This document shows positions 30,601-37,684 of a stretch of 64,000 nt of DNA, piece by piece. Each line of letters begins with the position of its first letter. Position 1 is the stretch's first letter. A program made the position numbers and the translations under genes. The notes under the pieces were generated by a model. The model made no database searches, had not been told where the DNA came from, and worked only from the letters and a program-made list of their open reading frames with translations. The stretch comes from Notospermus geniculatus. Taxonomy: Eukaryota > Nemertea > Pilidiophora > Heteronemertea > Lineidae. The stretch spans positions 115,495 to 179,494 of the forward strand of contig NMRB01000067.1 in the NCBI GenBank assembly GCA_002633025.1, written 5' to 3'.

Positions 30601-33098
30601 CTTTGTGAGCAGAATAAGCAGAAGTCATGCAGAAAGGCTAAGACCCAGAAGGGCCATGAAGCTGCGATGATGATGATGACGGTGATGATGATGAGGATCG
30701 TGATAAAACTGAGCAAAATAAAACAAAGAGGGCAACACAGCTGATAGAGGTATAACTAAAATTCATAATTTTTTGATTGGTAAGAAGTAACTCTCCTTCA
30801 TGAAGACAAATCAACAACTATAGAATATGACCATATACGTACTGTTGACGGTGACTGTTATATTACGTTCTCGCATCTGTCCGTCTGACTCCACCTCTGC
30901 CTGGCAGACGTACTTCCCTTCGTCCGCCTGCGATATGCTTTTCACAATGAGACCACGTTTCTTCTCATCCATGGCATACTTCGTGTCTGGAATTAACATG
31001 TATATGATATTACTGTAGTAGAGTTCGTCTGAAAAGCCTGCAACTACTCCATTTGGCATCTTCAAGAACAGGTGACTGATTGATCGATGCAAGGACTGGG
31101 TATTTGTATTTATTTTCCCATCAGGGCCAAAGCCATAGCATTATTGGCCCTAGTAAGTAGAAGAGGTCATCTCAAGCTACTCATGTTCCTCTCTTGGATG
31201 GGTCTTTTACTTGCCCTTGCAAAGACACAAGGTACAAGGCACCACGGCTCATCCCATGCGACGGATGTGAAGAGCCAGGGATGATAAATCCCATATAGTC
31301 CAGGCTGGATTCGAACCTGGGACCTGCCCCTTGCTAAGAGGACGTGATAACCACTAGGCTATCAAGGCTCCTCAGGTCATTCAAACACTACTAGTCATCT
31401 ACCAAAGAGACTTTGAGAGAAGCCCCTGAACTGATAAATTTGACCAGATTGTTGCTTGGTACTTACTTGTCGGGGAGTTGAAGTTGACTTGTTTGCCTTT
31501 GGCCTTCCACGTCACCGTCGGCTCCGGCGATCCACTGACCACACATTTTATCAAGGCATTCTCCCCCTCGACAGGGTACTGCTTTTTTGGTGCATCATCG
31601 AAGGTGATCTTTTCTAAGATACGAACAACGAAATATAAACATGTAATCGTTGCTAAACGGCCACCCATCGTGGTCTCTGACCAACATGACGATGTTGCCA
31701 AGTTCTGCAATCACAACCTAGGCCTATACATGTATATTGATGTAGGGCTATGTAACAAAACATAACCACCCCTCTGCAGTCACCAAAGGTCGGCACTCAA
31801 ACGTTGCCAAACGAGGAAAAGGAGTTACGTACTGAACAGTTGAAGTTCTATCGCTCTTTGTCGTACTTCTCCTGCCTCCGTCTTCCCGCGACACACATAT
31901 TTTCCCTGCGCATTCCCTTTTATTCCTTGAAATCGTATTTTCAATTTCTTGTTAAAAGTATCCGCGGACAATTTTCCATTACTGCAAGGCAGAGAAGATG
32001 GCATGGATGAACAAGGCTTTCTAACAGTGGCTAGTTTTCCCAGTGGTTCAGGCAATAGTGCTTAAATGTTTTGGTGTCAAAAACTAAACGAAGCTTTTAC
32101 ACAGCAGTTTTTACGGTACTCGACGTGTGATCTTGCACTGCAGCCCAAGTCTCCTGAGAAACCTTTCACACAACCACTAGGATCAGGAGTAGCCTTCGTT
32201 CTGGAGAGTGGCCTTGGGGTGGAATATGTGGCGGCAGATTATACTTCATTCGATGCTACTCACACTTTCACCACTAAAAATGCCGTAACGCAACATTGCA
32301 TGATGGCAATACCGCTGTACACTAGTACATACTAAAGAATATCGCATGACGCAGGCGTAAACCTGCTGTAGAGCGAATTGACTGGGTATCAAACAAGAGG
32401 CATCACGAACACTAGCCCGATTCCCTGCACTATCTGGGATCCCAATTCACCACTTGGGAACCTGCTTTTGCAAGACGTTTGGCGCGAATTTTCGATATTT
32501 TTCCTTTTGGAACAGGGGGCTTGGATGATGAAGAAGAAGCTGTTCATGAAAAAGTAAGTCAAGTTCACAACAAAATTGACATGAAACATCATTGGACACT
32601 CTGATACTCTAGGCCTAGTTGCATGAATCCATGACCGTTGCCTCACCCTGGGGAATTACTAACCTCAGTACAGTGTGCTGATTGCCTCGCCTTGCTGGCG
32701 AGGGGAAGTTGTTGGTTTAGTGGCTGACAAACTCAACACCTATGCATGACCATCAGCACAGATGACTTCGTGTCCTCTCACCCATTGGTGGGTGTTCATG
32801 CCTAGCGGGCTCTAGGCACTAATGTCCAGAACCAGCCTTACATCAGTGAATCTAGAGTATATACCTTGTACATCTTCTGTAGTCCCAAGTCCGGACTAAA
32901 AATGTGTAGATACTTACTAAGGAGCTAAGTCAGCGTCTGTTAGCGGTTGTCCAGCATTGTTAGGACCATACCACTCTAATTGAGGGTCAAAGTTCGTGTC
33001 ACTAAGTCCTGTTGCTACACAAGTTAACATAAAAAAGGATCCTCTTGATTTTGTTATCGTAGCCCCACTGGGTTTAATGTCTAAGTCCATCGCATTCA
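397..33098 (-). CDS. Fas2/NCAM: NCAM / fasciclin-2-type neural cell adhesion molecule (14 exons, both ends incomplete)
   Basis: Fourteen minus-strand exons with GT-AG borders join in frame into about 797 residues. Order: Ig1 (about 1-110), Ig2 (111-207), Ig3 (208-313), Ig4 (314-417), Ig5 (418-514), FN3-1 (515-616), FN3-2 (617-725), stalk, transmembrane helix (about 741-764), partial cytoplasmic tail. This 5 Ig + 2 FN3 + TM layout is that of NCAM, insect fasciclin 2 and Aplysia apCAM, which are plasma-membrane homophilic adhesion proteins in axon growth and synapse formation. The strongest family marks are the TM/juxtamembrane block (GAIVGI...DVSCYFL..CG) and the DDAP start of Ig2. Introns between domains are phase 1, except that Ig5 and FN3-1 share an exon. 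Several N-glycosylation sequons occur (for example NIT in Ig2, NST and NIS in Ig5, NVT in FN3-2). The signal peptide and tail end are missing. Family assignment is secure; NCAM1 versus NCAM2 versus Fas2 orthology is not. Confidence 0.93.
1275..1974. other. Assembly gap (700 N)
   Basis: A run of 700 Ns. The bases right after it are the interior of the 301-bp-unit repeat whose full copy is at 40771-42000, so the gap probably hides more tandem units plus the missing left end of that element. Confidence 0.97.
1975..2310 (+). mobile_element. 301-bp-unit repeat element, right end (left part in gap)
   Basis: Matches the last unit and terminus of the element at 40771-42000, including a run of the heptamer GCGGCGA and the end TCCGAGGGCTCCGGGGGAC. 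The left part falls in the N gap. Confidence 0.85.
3830..3882 (+). promoter_or_regulatory. Three nuclear-receptor half-site motifs at exact 22-bp spacing
   Basis: TCAAGGTCA at 3830, TCAAGGTAA at 3852 and TCAAGGTCA at 3874. The motif TCAAGGTCA is the extended half-site bound by ERR and NR5A (SF-1/FTZ-F1) receptors. Regulatory function is inference; it may be only a short tandem repeat. Confidence 0.35.
4279..4525. mobile_element. MITE with long terminal inverted repeats
   Basis: Arms of about 65 bp are near-perfect inverted copies: AATAGAC..TATC.CTCCAAAAG, then GAGTGCAGCACCTGACGGG, then GTCATGACGTCCCGCAC. No ORF. Confidence 0.85.
4741..4903 (+). mobile_element. AGGAGC-type MITE, copy 1
   Basis: About 165 bp. 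Contains TTGCCAAAAGATGGCAGCAA in the interior and ends near GACAGCTTCT. Three other copies are in the window; their ends form a short inverted repeat, AGGAGCAGT at the left and ACAGCTCCT at the right. Confidence 0.8.
5508..5591. repeat. 84-bp inverted repeat
   Basis: CAGCCTAAGTTGACA at the left and TGTCAACTTAGGCTG at the right, with a shorter internal ATGCAT-rich symmetry. Probably a small MITE. Confidence 0.75.
7388..7549 (+). mobile_element. AGGAGC-type MITE, copy 2
   Basis: Starts AGGAGCAGTGAG and ends TGACAGCTCCT, with the shared interior CCAAAAGATGGCAGCAAAGT. Confidence 0.82.
8397..8643 (+). mobile_element. ATAGACCATTCTC-family MITE, copy A
   Basis: About 247 bp with inverted arms of roughly 80 bp: ATTCTCAAATTGACGTAAAC and ATCGCAACCACAACCTCG at the left, matched inverted at the right (TTCGAGAAT, CGAGGTTGTGGTTGCGAT). 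Two more copies lie in introns of the NCAM-like gene. Confidence 0.88.
9015..9091 (-). mobile_element. Partial CAGGGTCTCTGCC-type MITE
   Basis: In reverse complement it starts CAGGGTCTCTGCCAAAA and continues with GAGGGTACTGATTTCTTC, matching the left half of the element at 38800-38942. The left boundary is uncertain. Confidence 0.6.
9298..9397. mobile_element. Small MITE with ACAGTGTG ends
   Basis: ACAGTGTGTCCCCAAAAAGT at the left and ACTTTTTCGGGGCACACTGT at the right form inverted ends about 100 bp apart. The doubled segment beginning at 9350 starts inside this element. Confidence 0.7.
9350..11269 (+). repeat. Doubled segment 1, copy 1
   Basis: Near-identical to 11271-13299, with scattered substitutions and small indels. 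Both copies start ACAGGGGTGATTTTTATCAA and end CACGTCCCACACCAATC. Copy 1 lacks the 113-bp insert found at 13164-13276 in copy 2. No gene is recognised in it. Confidence 0.9.
11270..11270. other. Single-N contig join
   Basis: One N separates two near-identical segments, 9350-11269 and 11271-13299. The sequence left of the N repeats at the end of the second copy, the pattern of two overlapping contigs placed end to end. Confidence 0.8.
11271..13299 (+). repeat. Doubled segment 1, copy 2
   Basis: Second copy after the single N at 11270. It carries a MITE insertion missing from copy 1 and then continues into unique sequence at 13300. Best read as the other haplotype rather than a true duplication, but not proven. 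Confidence 0.9.
13164..13276. mobile_element. 113-bp palindromic MITE, present in one of two copies
   Basis: Arms TTTTGAGGTGAGTGAAAAAC and GTTTTTCACTCACCTCAAAA are exact inverted copies. The corresponding point in copy 1 (about 11245) is an empty site reading CTACAACAAACACACG. Confidence 0.85.
15786..15895. repeat. CAAT-rich microsatellite
   Basis: Repeated ATCAATCA/ATCAAT words on one side and ATTGATT on the other, giving partial dyad symmetry. Confidence 0.8.
15999..16512. repeat. 42-bp minisatellite, about 12 units
   Basis: Unit built on TTCACTTCTGCAGAGGGAA followed by GTGGATTATCCATGGTTAAG. Because 42 is a multiple of 3, it gives open frames on both strands (14-residue repeats such as MDNPLPSAEVKALT on minus and FTSAEGSGLS on plus). 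These are not supported as genes. Confidence 0.88.
16781..17195. repeat. 40-bp minisatellite
   Basis: Unit AAGCCAGGCTATCCTTAAAT followed by ATCACTGATAAGTGGTAACC and variants, about ten units. Part of it recurs at 18494-18720 in the second copy of doubled segment 2. Confidence 0.88.
17962..18008. promoter_or_regulatory. Two X-box (RFX-type) palindromes
   Basis: GTTACTTAGCAAC at 17962-17974 and GTTGCTAAGCAAC at 17996-18008, with a near-match GTTGCTATGGTAAT at 17944. The RFX X-box consensus is GTNRCC, 0-3 spacer, RGYAAC. Duplicate copies are at 19482-19494 and 19516-19528. Binding is inferred. Confidence 0.45.
18153..18485. mobile_element. 333-bp MITE, present in one copy and absent from the other
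   Basis: Inverted ends CGTGTTCGGAAAGCTTCC and GGAAGCTTTCCGAACACG, rich in CTCGGGGAAG. CATT flanks both sides (18149-18152 and 18486-18489). Copy 2 shows the empty site CACATTGTTTC at about 19669. Confidence 0.88.
18493..18493. other. Single-N contig join
   Basis: One N separates two near-identical segments, 16961-18492 and 18494-19676, with the same overlap pattern as the join at 11270. Confidence 0.8.
18494..19676 (+). repeat. Doubled segment 2, copy 2 (empty site)
   Basis: Second copy after the N at 18493. It lacks the MITE and continues through CACATTGTTTC into unique sequence. Confidence 0.9.
20518..20548. promoter_or_regulatory. Two X-box palindromes
   Basis: GTTACCATGGCAAC at 20518-20531, a perfect palindromic X-box, and GTTGCCTAGCAAC at 20536-20548. 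Binding by RFX factors is inferred from the motif only. Confidence 0.5.
21135..21164. promoter_or_regulatory. Two X-box palindromes
   Basis: GTTACCAAGGCAAC at 21135-21148 and GTTGCCAAGCAAC at 21152-21164, about one helical turn and a half apart, like the pair at 20518. Confidence 0.5.
23178..23283. mobile_element. Hairpin element CATCCTCCCACAGCAGG, copy 1
   Basis: Left arm starts CATCCTCCCACAGCAGG, right arm ends CCCTGCTATGGGAGGATG; the inner arms CTCCTCTTCATCCACTC also pair. Related to 34126-34208 and 62525-62626. Confidence 0.78.
24470..24975. repeat. 65-bp minisatellite, about 8 units
   Basis: Unit around CTCTAAGGACATGTCTAGAG, GATGGTACAACCCCAAGGAC, ACTACTCCCTTCTACTCGTC. Plus-strand open frames across it are repeat translations, not genes. 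Confidence 0.88.
25606..25804 (-). CDS. Fas2/NCAM: NCAM-like exon 13: FN3-2, second half
   Basis: Acceptor CCCCTTTCAG, donor GTAGGTGT; phase 0 in, phase 1 out. It contains RRLRTNKYYQVKIIAKND, the FN3 F-strand core, and ends at KTGQ. The last base plus AT from exon 14 forms GAT. A 24,992-bp intron follows. Confidence 0.93.
25826..26105 (-). mobile_element. tRNA-type SINE (family 1) filling the intron between exons 12 and 13
   Basis: On the minus strand it starts GAGGAGCCTTGATAGCC and carries a B-box-like GGGTTCGAATCC, then the body. It has the same orientation as the gene and covers about 280 of the intron's 315 bp. Confidence 0.88.
26120..26247 (-). CDS. Fas2/NCAM: NCAM-like exon 12: FN3-2, first half
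   Basis: Acceptor ATTTTTCAG, donor GTATGTAC; phase 1 in, phase 0 out. It carries the FN3 core tryptophan (IKWETPDNGG) and the tyrosine of ILQYKISY. The donor lies about 14 bp from a full-length SINE that makes up nearly all of the next intron. Confidence 0.92.
26341..26453. repeat. 56-bp tandem duplication in the intron between exons 11 and 12
   Basis: CCTAACGGCACAAGCCCGTG near 26344 recurs as CCTAACGCCACAAGCCCCTG near 26400, each followed by GAAAAACC, GTCATTTC and ATGCCAG. Confidence 0.8.
26598..26720 (-). CDS. Fas2/NCAM: NCAM-like exon 11: FN3-1, second half
   Basis: Acceptor TCAACTGTAG, donor GTAAGTAT; phase 1 at both ends. It contains the FN3 L-x-x-N/S-x-x-Y core (VYNLASNSSYTFRIKAYN) and sequons NSS and NHT. 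Joining exon 10 makes GAT (Asp); joining exon 12 makes CGC (Arg). Confidence 0.9.
27184..27475 (-). CDS. Fas2/NCAM: NCAM-like exon 10: Ig5 second half fused to FN3-1 first half
   Basis: Acceptor TCCTCCACAG, donor GTGTGTAA; phase 0 in, phase 1 out. At 292 nt it is the largest exon seen. It begins in the E/F strands of Ig5 (FGTYTCIATNDIG) and continues without an intron into the FN3-1 start (VPNKPDRVTVDR) up to YIVEYKKDDG. This is the only domain boundary in the gene without its own intron. Confidence 0.93.
27518..27751 (+). mobile_element. ATAGACCATTCTC-family MITE, copy B, in the intron between exons 9 and 10
   Basis: Same family and orientation as copy A. It starts ATAGACCATTCTCAAATTG and ends TTCGAGAATGGTCTAT. 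It occupies nearly half of the 497-bp intron and is inverted relative to copy C. Confidence 0.88.
27973..28154 (-). CDS. Fas2/NCAM: NCAM-like exon 9: Ig5, first half
   Basis: Acceptor CTTTCCAG, donor GTGGGGAC; phase 1 in, phase 0 out. It carries sequons NST and NIS, first cysteine ISCLSDG and core tryptophan FQWQHNG. In vertebrate NCAM, Ig5 carries polysialylated glycans; nothing here shows whether that holds in this animal. Confidence 0.92.
28285..28447 (-). CDS. Fas2/NCAM: NCAM-like exon 8: Ig4, second half
   Basis: Acceptor CTTCTTCAG, donor GTGAGTAA; phase 0 in, phase 1 out. It holds the F-strand motif PADTSNYTCSAKNSGG and ends at SITVQ. Its junction with exon 7 falls at the place where vertebrate NCAM can insert the 30-nt VASE exon. 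Confidence 0.92.
28642..29089. repeat. 30-bp minisatellite, about 15 units, in the intron that splits Ig4
   Basis: Unit GAGGACAATTGGGGACCTCC plus ACAATGTGTA, with one 29-bp unit near 28762-28790. It lies in the 651-bp intron between exons 7 and 8, ending about 9 bp from the exon 7 donor. On the gene strand each unit reads as ten residues of the type VPNCPLHIVE, and the frame from exon 7 stays open through the array until a stop at about 28604. Confidence 0.93.
29099..29247 (-). CDS. Fas2/NCAM: NCAM-like exon 7: Ig4, first half (core Trp replaced by Phe)
   Basis: Acceptor CATTTCAG, donor GTAAGTGT; phase 1 in, phase 0 out. First cysteine is in MMCEVKG. The core-tryptophan position reads DPKPELSFRKSG, with Phe instead of Trp, as in Ig3. 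The donor lies about 9 bp from the edge of a 30-bp minisatellite that fills most of the following intron. Confidence 0.9.
29413..29605 (-). CDS. Fas2/NCAM: NCAM-like exon 6: Ig3, second half
   Basis: Acceptor CTACTTCAG, donor GTGAGTTG; phase 0 in, phase 1 out. A good F strand (EDDGDYLCTAKSMAG) is followed by the G strand. It was found by reading the reverse complement; its own frame is open although it lacks an early ATG. Confidence 0.9.
29854..29978 (-). CDS. Fas2/NCAM: NCAM-like exon 5: Ig3, first half (core Trp replaced by Phe)
   Basis: Acceptor CTTTTTAG, donor GTAAACAT; phase 1 in, phase 0 out. First cysteine lies in FRCYAG. Where Ig domains normally carry the core tryptophan after the P-x-P element, this exon reads PAPTYHFYK, so Phe or Tyr takes its place. 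The fold assignment rests on the partner exon and on position. Confidence 0.87.
30097..30344 (-). mobile_element. ATAGACCATTCTC-family MITE, copy C, in the intron between exons 4 and 5
   Basis: Starts ATAGACGATTCTCGAATTCG on the plus strand and ends ACGTCAATTTGAGAACGATC, so it is the reverse orientation of copies A and B. It is intronic to the NCAM-like gene. Confidence 0.88.
30843..30986 (-). CDS. Fas2/NCAM: NCAM-like exon 4: Ig2, second half
   Basis: Acceptor ATTCCAG, donor GTACGTAT; phase 1 at both ends. It shows the classic D-x-G-x-Y-x-C motif (ADEGKYVCQAEV) and a NIT sequon near the end. In vertebrate NCAM, Ig1-Ig2 mediate homophilic contacts; that role here is inferred from the family. 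Confidence 0.92.
31101..31373 (-). mobile_element. tRNA-type SINE (family 1) in the intron between exons 3 and 4
   Basis: Sense to the gene. Head GAGGAGCCTTGATAGCCTAG, then GGTTCGAATCC, body with AAGGGCAAGTAAAAGACCC and tail ATACAAATA. Confidence 0.88.
31467..31613 (-). CDS. Fas2/NCAM: NCAM-like exon 3: Ig2, first half
   Basis: Acceptor ATCTTAG, donor GTAAGTAC; phase 1 at both ends. It starts with KITFDDAPKK, resembling the 'NAP' opening typical of the second Ig domain in NCAM and fasciclin 2. First cysteine is in IKC and core tryptophan in VTWKAKG. Confidence 0.9.
31833..31981 (-). CDS. Fas2/NCAM: NCAM-like exon 2: Ig1, second half
   Basis: Acceptor CCTTGCAG, donor GTACGTAA; phase 2 in, phase 1 out. 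It contains the Tyr-x-Cys of the Ig F strand (GKYVCRG). Joining to the preceding exon completes a TAT codon and gives a continuous Ig fold. Confidence 0.88.
32918..33098 (-). CDS. Fas2/NCAM: NCAM-like exon 1 of those seen: Ig1, first half
   Basis: Acceptor TTTTCAG precedes the exon; donor GTAAGTA follows. It enters in phase 1 and leaves in phase 2. It carries the first Ig cysteine (LTC) and core tryptophan (LEWYG). The signal-peptide exon that should precede it with a phase-1 donor was not found in the 31 kb upstream. The first codon is split, so the first residue is unknown. Confidence 0.85.
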
Positions 33099-33489
33099 CT
33101 GAAAAGATAAAAGAAGAGAATTGGTTAGAAAGAGCAGAAAAACACTTGAGTGTTGTTGGGGATGAAACTGAGACGCAGCAGCCACGGTGGTCTGGTAGGT
33201 TGGGTATTAGCAGTCATGAGATCTCAGGTTCTAATCCTACTGGCGGCATGACTCTCCAAGTAGATCTCTTAGGCCGAGTATCCATAGGCTGTTCCCTTGT
33301 GGCATTTCCCTTGTTCCGTGGACTCGTGCTGTTAGGACAATGGGACCGGGCCTTGTGCCCTATGGGAACGACCAGTGAGCAAATCATTGGTTCATTCTCT
33401 TTGTGATGTGTCACAAGCAAACACGGGACAGGGAAAAAGTGCACAAGCGAACAGCCTATGGATCACAGCCTAAGGGATAAGTAGCTGCA

Positions 33490-34120
33490 CTGGTCCAGTG
33501 CTCGGGTGTCCGCTAGCTGTCATGATGTCCAAGGTTCGAATCCTACTGTCGGTGTGCTTGTCTAGGCAGTCTCATTCCCTACTTTGCCTCACCCCATCCA
33601 GATCTACATGTATAGAGGTTAGGTTCTTCACTGACGTCACACGGCCGCCAAAATGAAGCCTGGAGGCTGCCATCTTGTTCTCGGTTCAAACATTCAGCGG
33701 CCCGTACAGACCACTGGGAGCATACAACTCAACAAATCACTTTACCGCTCACAGTTTCTGAGCATAAGTAGTTGGTCTGTTGTGAAAACCGTGTTGAAAA
33801 CAAAGCGAATCGTCCATACGGCTTGCTGTAGAACAGTGTAGAAGAGGTCGATGAATGCCGACAACGTACAAACCACGTCAGAAACGCTGTGTTGATGCTG
33901 TGACGTTGCGTCATTTGACGGCCAATATGGCGGATATTTGGAGCTGTGACGTCACGTGAAGAACCTCTATAAGCAGGAACTGCTGCTCAGAAACATCAGG
34001 GGTTGGTCACTGAACGGCAGCTCCTCTGAGTTCAACTGACAGGTTTCAGGATAGACTGGGGTTAAAGTGTAAAGTCGGATGATAATATCAACTGTAGTTG
34101 ATATCCGACTATAAACCCAA
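33490..34120 (+). mobile_element. tRNA-type SINE (family 2), interrupted by a MITE
   Basis: tRNA-like head with AAGGTTCGAATCCTACTG near 33531, and 3' part AGACTGGGGTTAAAGTGTAA, AGTCGGATGA, ending ATAAACCCAAAC at about 34121. The two parts are separated by the element at 33611-33972. An uninterrupted copy is at 55527-55812. The head boundary is approximate. Confidence 0.75.
33611..33972. mobile_element. MITE with TATAGAGGTTCTTCAC ends, inserted in a SINE
   Basis: Left end TATAGAGGTTAGGTTCTTCA then CTGACGTCAC; the right end reversed reads TATAGAGGTTCTTCACGTGA then CGTCAC. About 362 bp, with no ORF. TA flanks suggest a TA-targeting DNA transposon family, which is inference. Confidence 0.82.
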
Positions 34121-34125
34121 ACCGT

Positions 34126-34208
34126 CATCCTCCCACAGCAGGCCTTGGTCTCGCTACTCTTCATACGTATGAAGAGGAGCAAGACCAAAGCCCTGCTGTG
34201 GGAGGATG
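34126..34208. repeat. 83-bp near-perfect hairpin, copy 2 of the CATCCTCCCAC family
   Basis: Arms of about 40 bp: CATCCTCCCACAGCAGG, CTCGCTACTCTTCATAC at the left; GTATGAAGAGGAGCAAGACC, CCCTGCTGTGGGAGGATG at the right; almost no loop. Confidence 0.85.
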
Positions 34209-35331
34209 CAAACCTTGTAACTTGAGATATGGGAAGTGACGATTGGCACATCCATCATGCTGAAGTGTAACATCAGGCCTTCGAATATTTGCCCTGTCCC
34301 CATCCTACAGCAGCCTCCCAAACAACGCTGGAATGCCCCTCTTAATTTGTGTTTACGATGCCAGATCATGTACGTTCATTTCCCATAAGGCCATGGTTTA
34401 TTCATGCCCGCTGAAAGCTTATTCTCCTCACAGATATCAAATGGTGAGTGGAATATCGGCGAATCAAGCATCTGCTCCGAGAGACAAGCTCGGCAAGTCG
34501 TAATGAAGGCTACAGCGTATTTCCACGAACTGGGATGCAAAGTGTTTGTCCTCGGGAGGATAAAGGCAGAATCTCAGGCCCCAAGGTTAGTAACGAGTGG
34601 GAAACCTACCGATACTACCCTCCGGTGTCTTGTAGAAGGTTTAATTGATGTGATTACAGTCCTTGGGGCGAATATGTTCTAAAATGCCAAGGTTTGAAAC
34701 ATCAACACTCTGTTTGGTGCAGATCAAATGAAATCAAGAACGCGACAGTTACAATATTTCAGAGAATAATAGCACTGACTCAAATAGTTAAATTCTAGGG
34801 ATGTTAGCGCCAATTTGACATGAGGCTACTCGCATCATCCGGGATCTAACCTACCGCCTCATTGGTGGCAGATGCACATGTTGCCACTTCGCCACCCTGA
34901 CAACCCAACAAGTTTCTGAATCGCCACCCTGACAACCCAACAAGTCTCTGAATCAAATTCCAACCATTCAAATTCAAGTGACATGGTCGCCTGTGATCAC
35001 GAATCCTGAGCATGATGGCAATGAATTATTTAGAGTTTTTAAAACGTTCGTCGTCAGACGCGAGACGTATGATTCACCGAAACGAAATGGCCGAGATAAT
35101 TTATGACATCCATGAGACACAACGAAAAAAGACGTTTAGATCTTTAATCAACTTGTACTACGAATTCCAACATTAATTAGTCACTAATTAGTATTGCTAA
35201 TTATCTCTTAATGACACTGGTTGCAATTGACATGTTGGAATATGTTTTTTCCGCTGTCTATTTTCTGGATGAATCACTGAAATTGATAGTTTAGGGATAA
35301 GGATTGAAATGTACAGGGGTGTTACTGTTTC

Positions 35332-35616
35332 GAGGAGTCTTGCTGAGTGGTTATCACGTCTGCTTAGCAAGTGGCAGGTCCCGGGTTCGAATCCAGCCCG
35401 GGCCATATAGGATATCATCCTTGGCTCTTTGTCTGTCGCATGGGAAAGTAAGCCGTGGTGCCTTGTACCTTGTTTCTTTGCAAGGGCAAGTAAAAGACCC
35501 CATCCAAGTGAGGGACATGAGTAGCTTGAGATGGCCTTCTCCGTACTTACCAGGGCCAATAATGCTGATTATTGGCTTTGGCCGGATGGAAAAATTCTAA
35601 TACAAAATACAAATAC
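35332..35616 (+). mobile_element. tRNA-type SINE (family 1), plus-strand copy
   Basis: Head GAGGAGTCTTGCTGAGTGG, B-box GGGTTCGAATCCAG, body GCAAGGGCAAGTAAAAGACC, tail of ATACAAAATACAAATAC. Apparently full length. Confidence 0.9.
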
Positions 35617-36305
35617 ACTCTTCCAGTGCACCTCTGGACTGATTGAAAACCCGACACAGAGTGCAAGCACCCACTTAGGGCATTATAGCTACTCGTCAAA
35701 CAATATTGGAAGATATTAACGATATGTAGGAGGAAACCGGAGCCCCCGGAGGAAACCACAGAACAGAACATTCCAACAACCAAGTTTAAACCACGCGAAA
35801 CCTCTCGATGTTATAAAATCCATCCATAGCCACATCAGATATTTTCATCCAACTGTATGAATGTTATTACGATCTTTCCCTCAGAGACGATTTACAGCCC
35901 CATTTGTATTCTGTTGGCACATTCAAAATGGCTGTTATCCTGCCAGTTTCGCGCTGTATTACCACTTGCTCTTGCAGCTCCCCATAAATTGGGCCTGTAG
36001 CAGTACTGTGGTAGTTGAGCTGAACTCGTGTGTTAGTCATACATTGGCATAACAAGAGTATCGGAATGATTGGACCTATCGTAAGAATTTATGGTCGTGG
36101 GGTGTTCAAATTCACACCAAACTAGTCATAACTTGTGATACAACATGTTTTACTACCTCTGCTAACCACAAGTTGATGCCATGCACGACGAGCCTCTCTC
36201 ACGCTCCTGGAGAAAACCTTTCTTCCTCTGAACATTCCTCTACACCCAACTTCTCTCCCTTATTTGGGTAGAAACTCTTTATATGGAGAAAGCAGGCTTG
36301 GATGG

Positions 36306-36306
36306 N
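36306..36306. other. Single N
   Basis: An isolated ambiguous base. Unlike the joins at 11270 and 18493, I see no repeated flanks. Confidence 0.9.
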
Positions 36307-37214
36307 ATATGCCCCCTCATTTGTTGAAATTCCTTGAATCAGACCAGAAAAATAAGGCATTCAGGCTCTACTGGGGTCCAATTATCAAAGGCCTTGCCCC
36401 CTCTTTTTCTGGATGCTGGATCTGGCAATGGACTTTTCTCTACAGCACATCCAACAAGCTAAAGATATCAGTCCCTCCAACTTTGGTACGTAGCATCAGC
36501 ATTTGGTCGTGATGACGAGGCTCTATACATAATTGATCATGTTATAAGCATCTTTCTGAAGACAACATCAATTTCAGCTCGCTGTATTAAAATTCTATTT
36601 CTTCCATCCAAGTTGCAGTTCCCGGGACAAGCCACAATAAATCAGATTTTATGGAAGCATGTCGAAAATTGAGATTGGAAGTATGTGATGTATCCCTGTC
36701 AACCAACTCAGCATCCAAGTGTAGTTCCAAGATCAGTGCACAGATGGCAGCACTAGATATGATAATCCATTTGCTCTACATCTTTGCTGATGCTGTGCTC
36801 CGCTGATTTATGTATGGCGTGTGGTGAACGTTATTGATATCTAAATCAAGACTGGGAAATCCTGCAGGAATAGACCAAAAGCGAATGGGGAGCGCCAATT
36901 GGTCACGTGATGACTACTGATAGAGCAGACGAGACACCTAGCGTTGACCTAGGCCCATTGTTCGAGAGATGCGGTTCACCAAGCACGGCCAATCACACCT
37001 TGAATCGTCATGAATAATAGGTGGCATTGGTGTACTATCAGTTCAAAACCACGCGTATATTCTCGCGTGGTCTGCATGATCGGTGTTCCCTATTACCAAC
37101 TAGCAGCCTGTGGAAATCCCTAGACATCAATGGGCACTTGCAAGAGGCAATGCTCCACATCATGTGAGAACCAAACACCCATGAGCTTTGTTCAAGGACT
37201 TTTCTTCCACTACC

Positions 37215-37475
37215 CAGGGTTTCCGCCAGAAAAAAAAATTTGGGGATGGACAAAAAAAAATTTCAAAAAAAAATGTTTTTTTTGGATTTTTTTATTTGGA
37301 TTTTTTTCACACAACATTGTACATGGACTGCAAGATAACATGATGGTATAATAATATGATGTTTTGAAAAGAAAAAAGACAAGATTTAAGGAAAAAAAAT
37401 TGGGGATGGATTTATCCCCAAATAATTTTCTTGGGGATGGAATTCTCCCCATTCTCCCCTCTGGCGGAAACCCTG
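37215..37475. mobile_element. MITE with CAGGGTTTCCGCCAG ends
   Basis: Left CAGGGTTTCCGCCAGA, right TCTGGCGGAAACCCTG. ACTACC at 37209-37214 and 37476-37481 is a direct repeat. The interior is A/T-rich and has TTGGGGATGGA near both ends. Confidence 0.88.
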
Positions 37476-37515
37476 ACTACCCCAACCCTCCATCGGTCTT
37501 CCAGATCAGGGATGT

Positions 37516-37684
37516 CAGGGGCAGATCCAGGATTTGGGAAAAAGGGGCAACCCTGTGCTATGAACATTGAAATCTGCGGTGAATTTCAATGACTTGCTCC
37601 AATTTCCAGAATTTCATGGTCAATTTTACATATTTGTCGGCCAAAACGGGAGCGCGTACCCTGGTGCCCCTCTAGATCCACCTG
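37516..37684 (+). mobile_element. hAT-like CAGGGGC MITE
   Basis: Starts CAGGGGCAGATCCAGGATTT and ends TAGATCCACCTG. Shares TGAAATCTGCGGTGAATTTC with the copies at 45657 and 53421. Confidence 0.78.
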
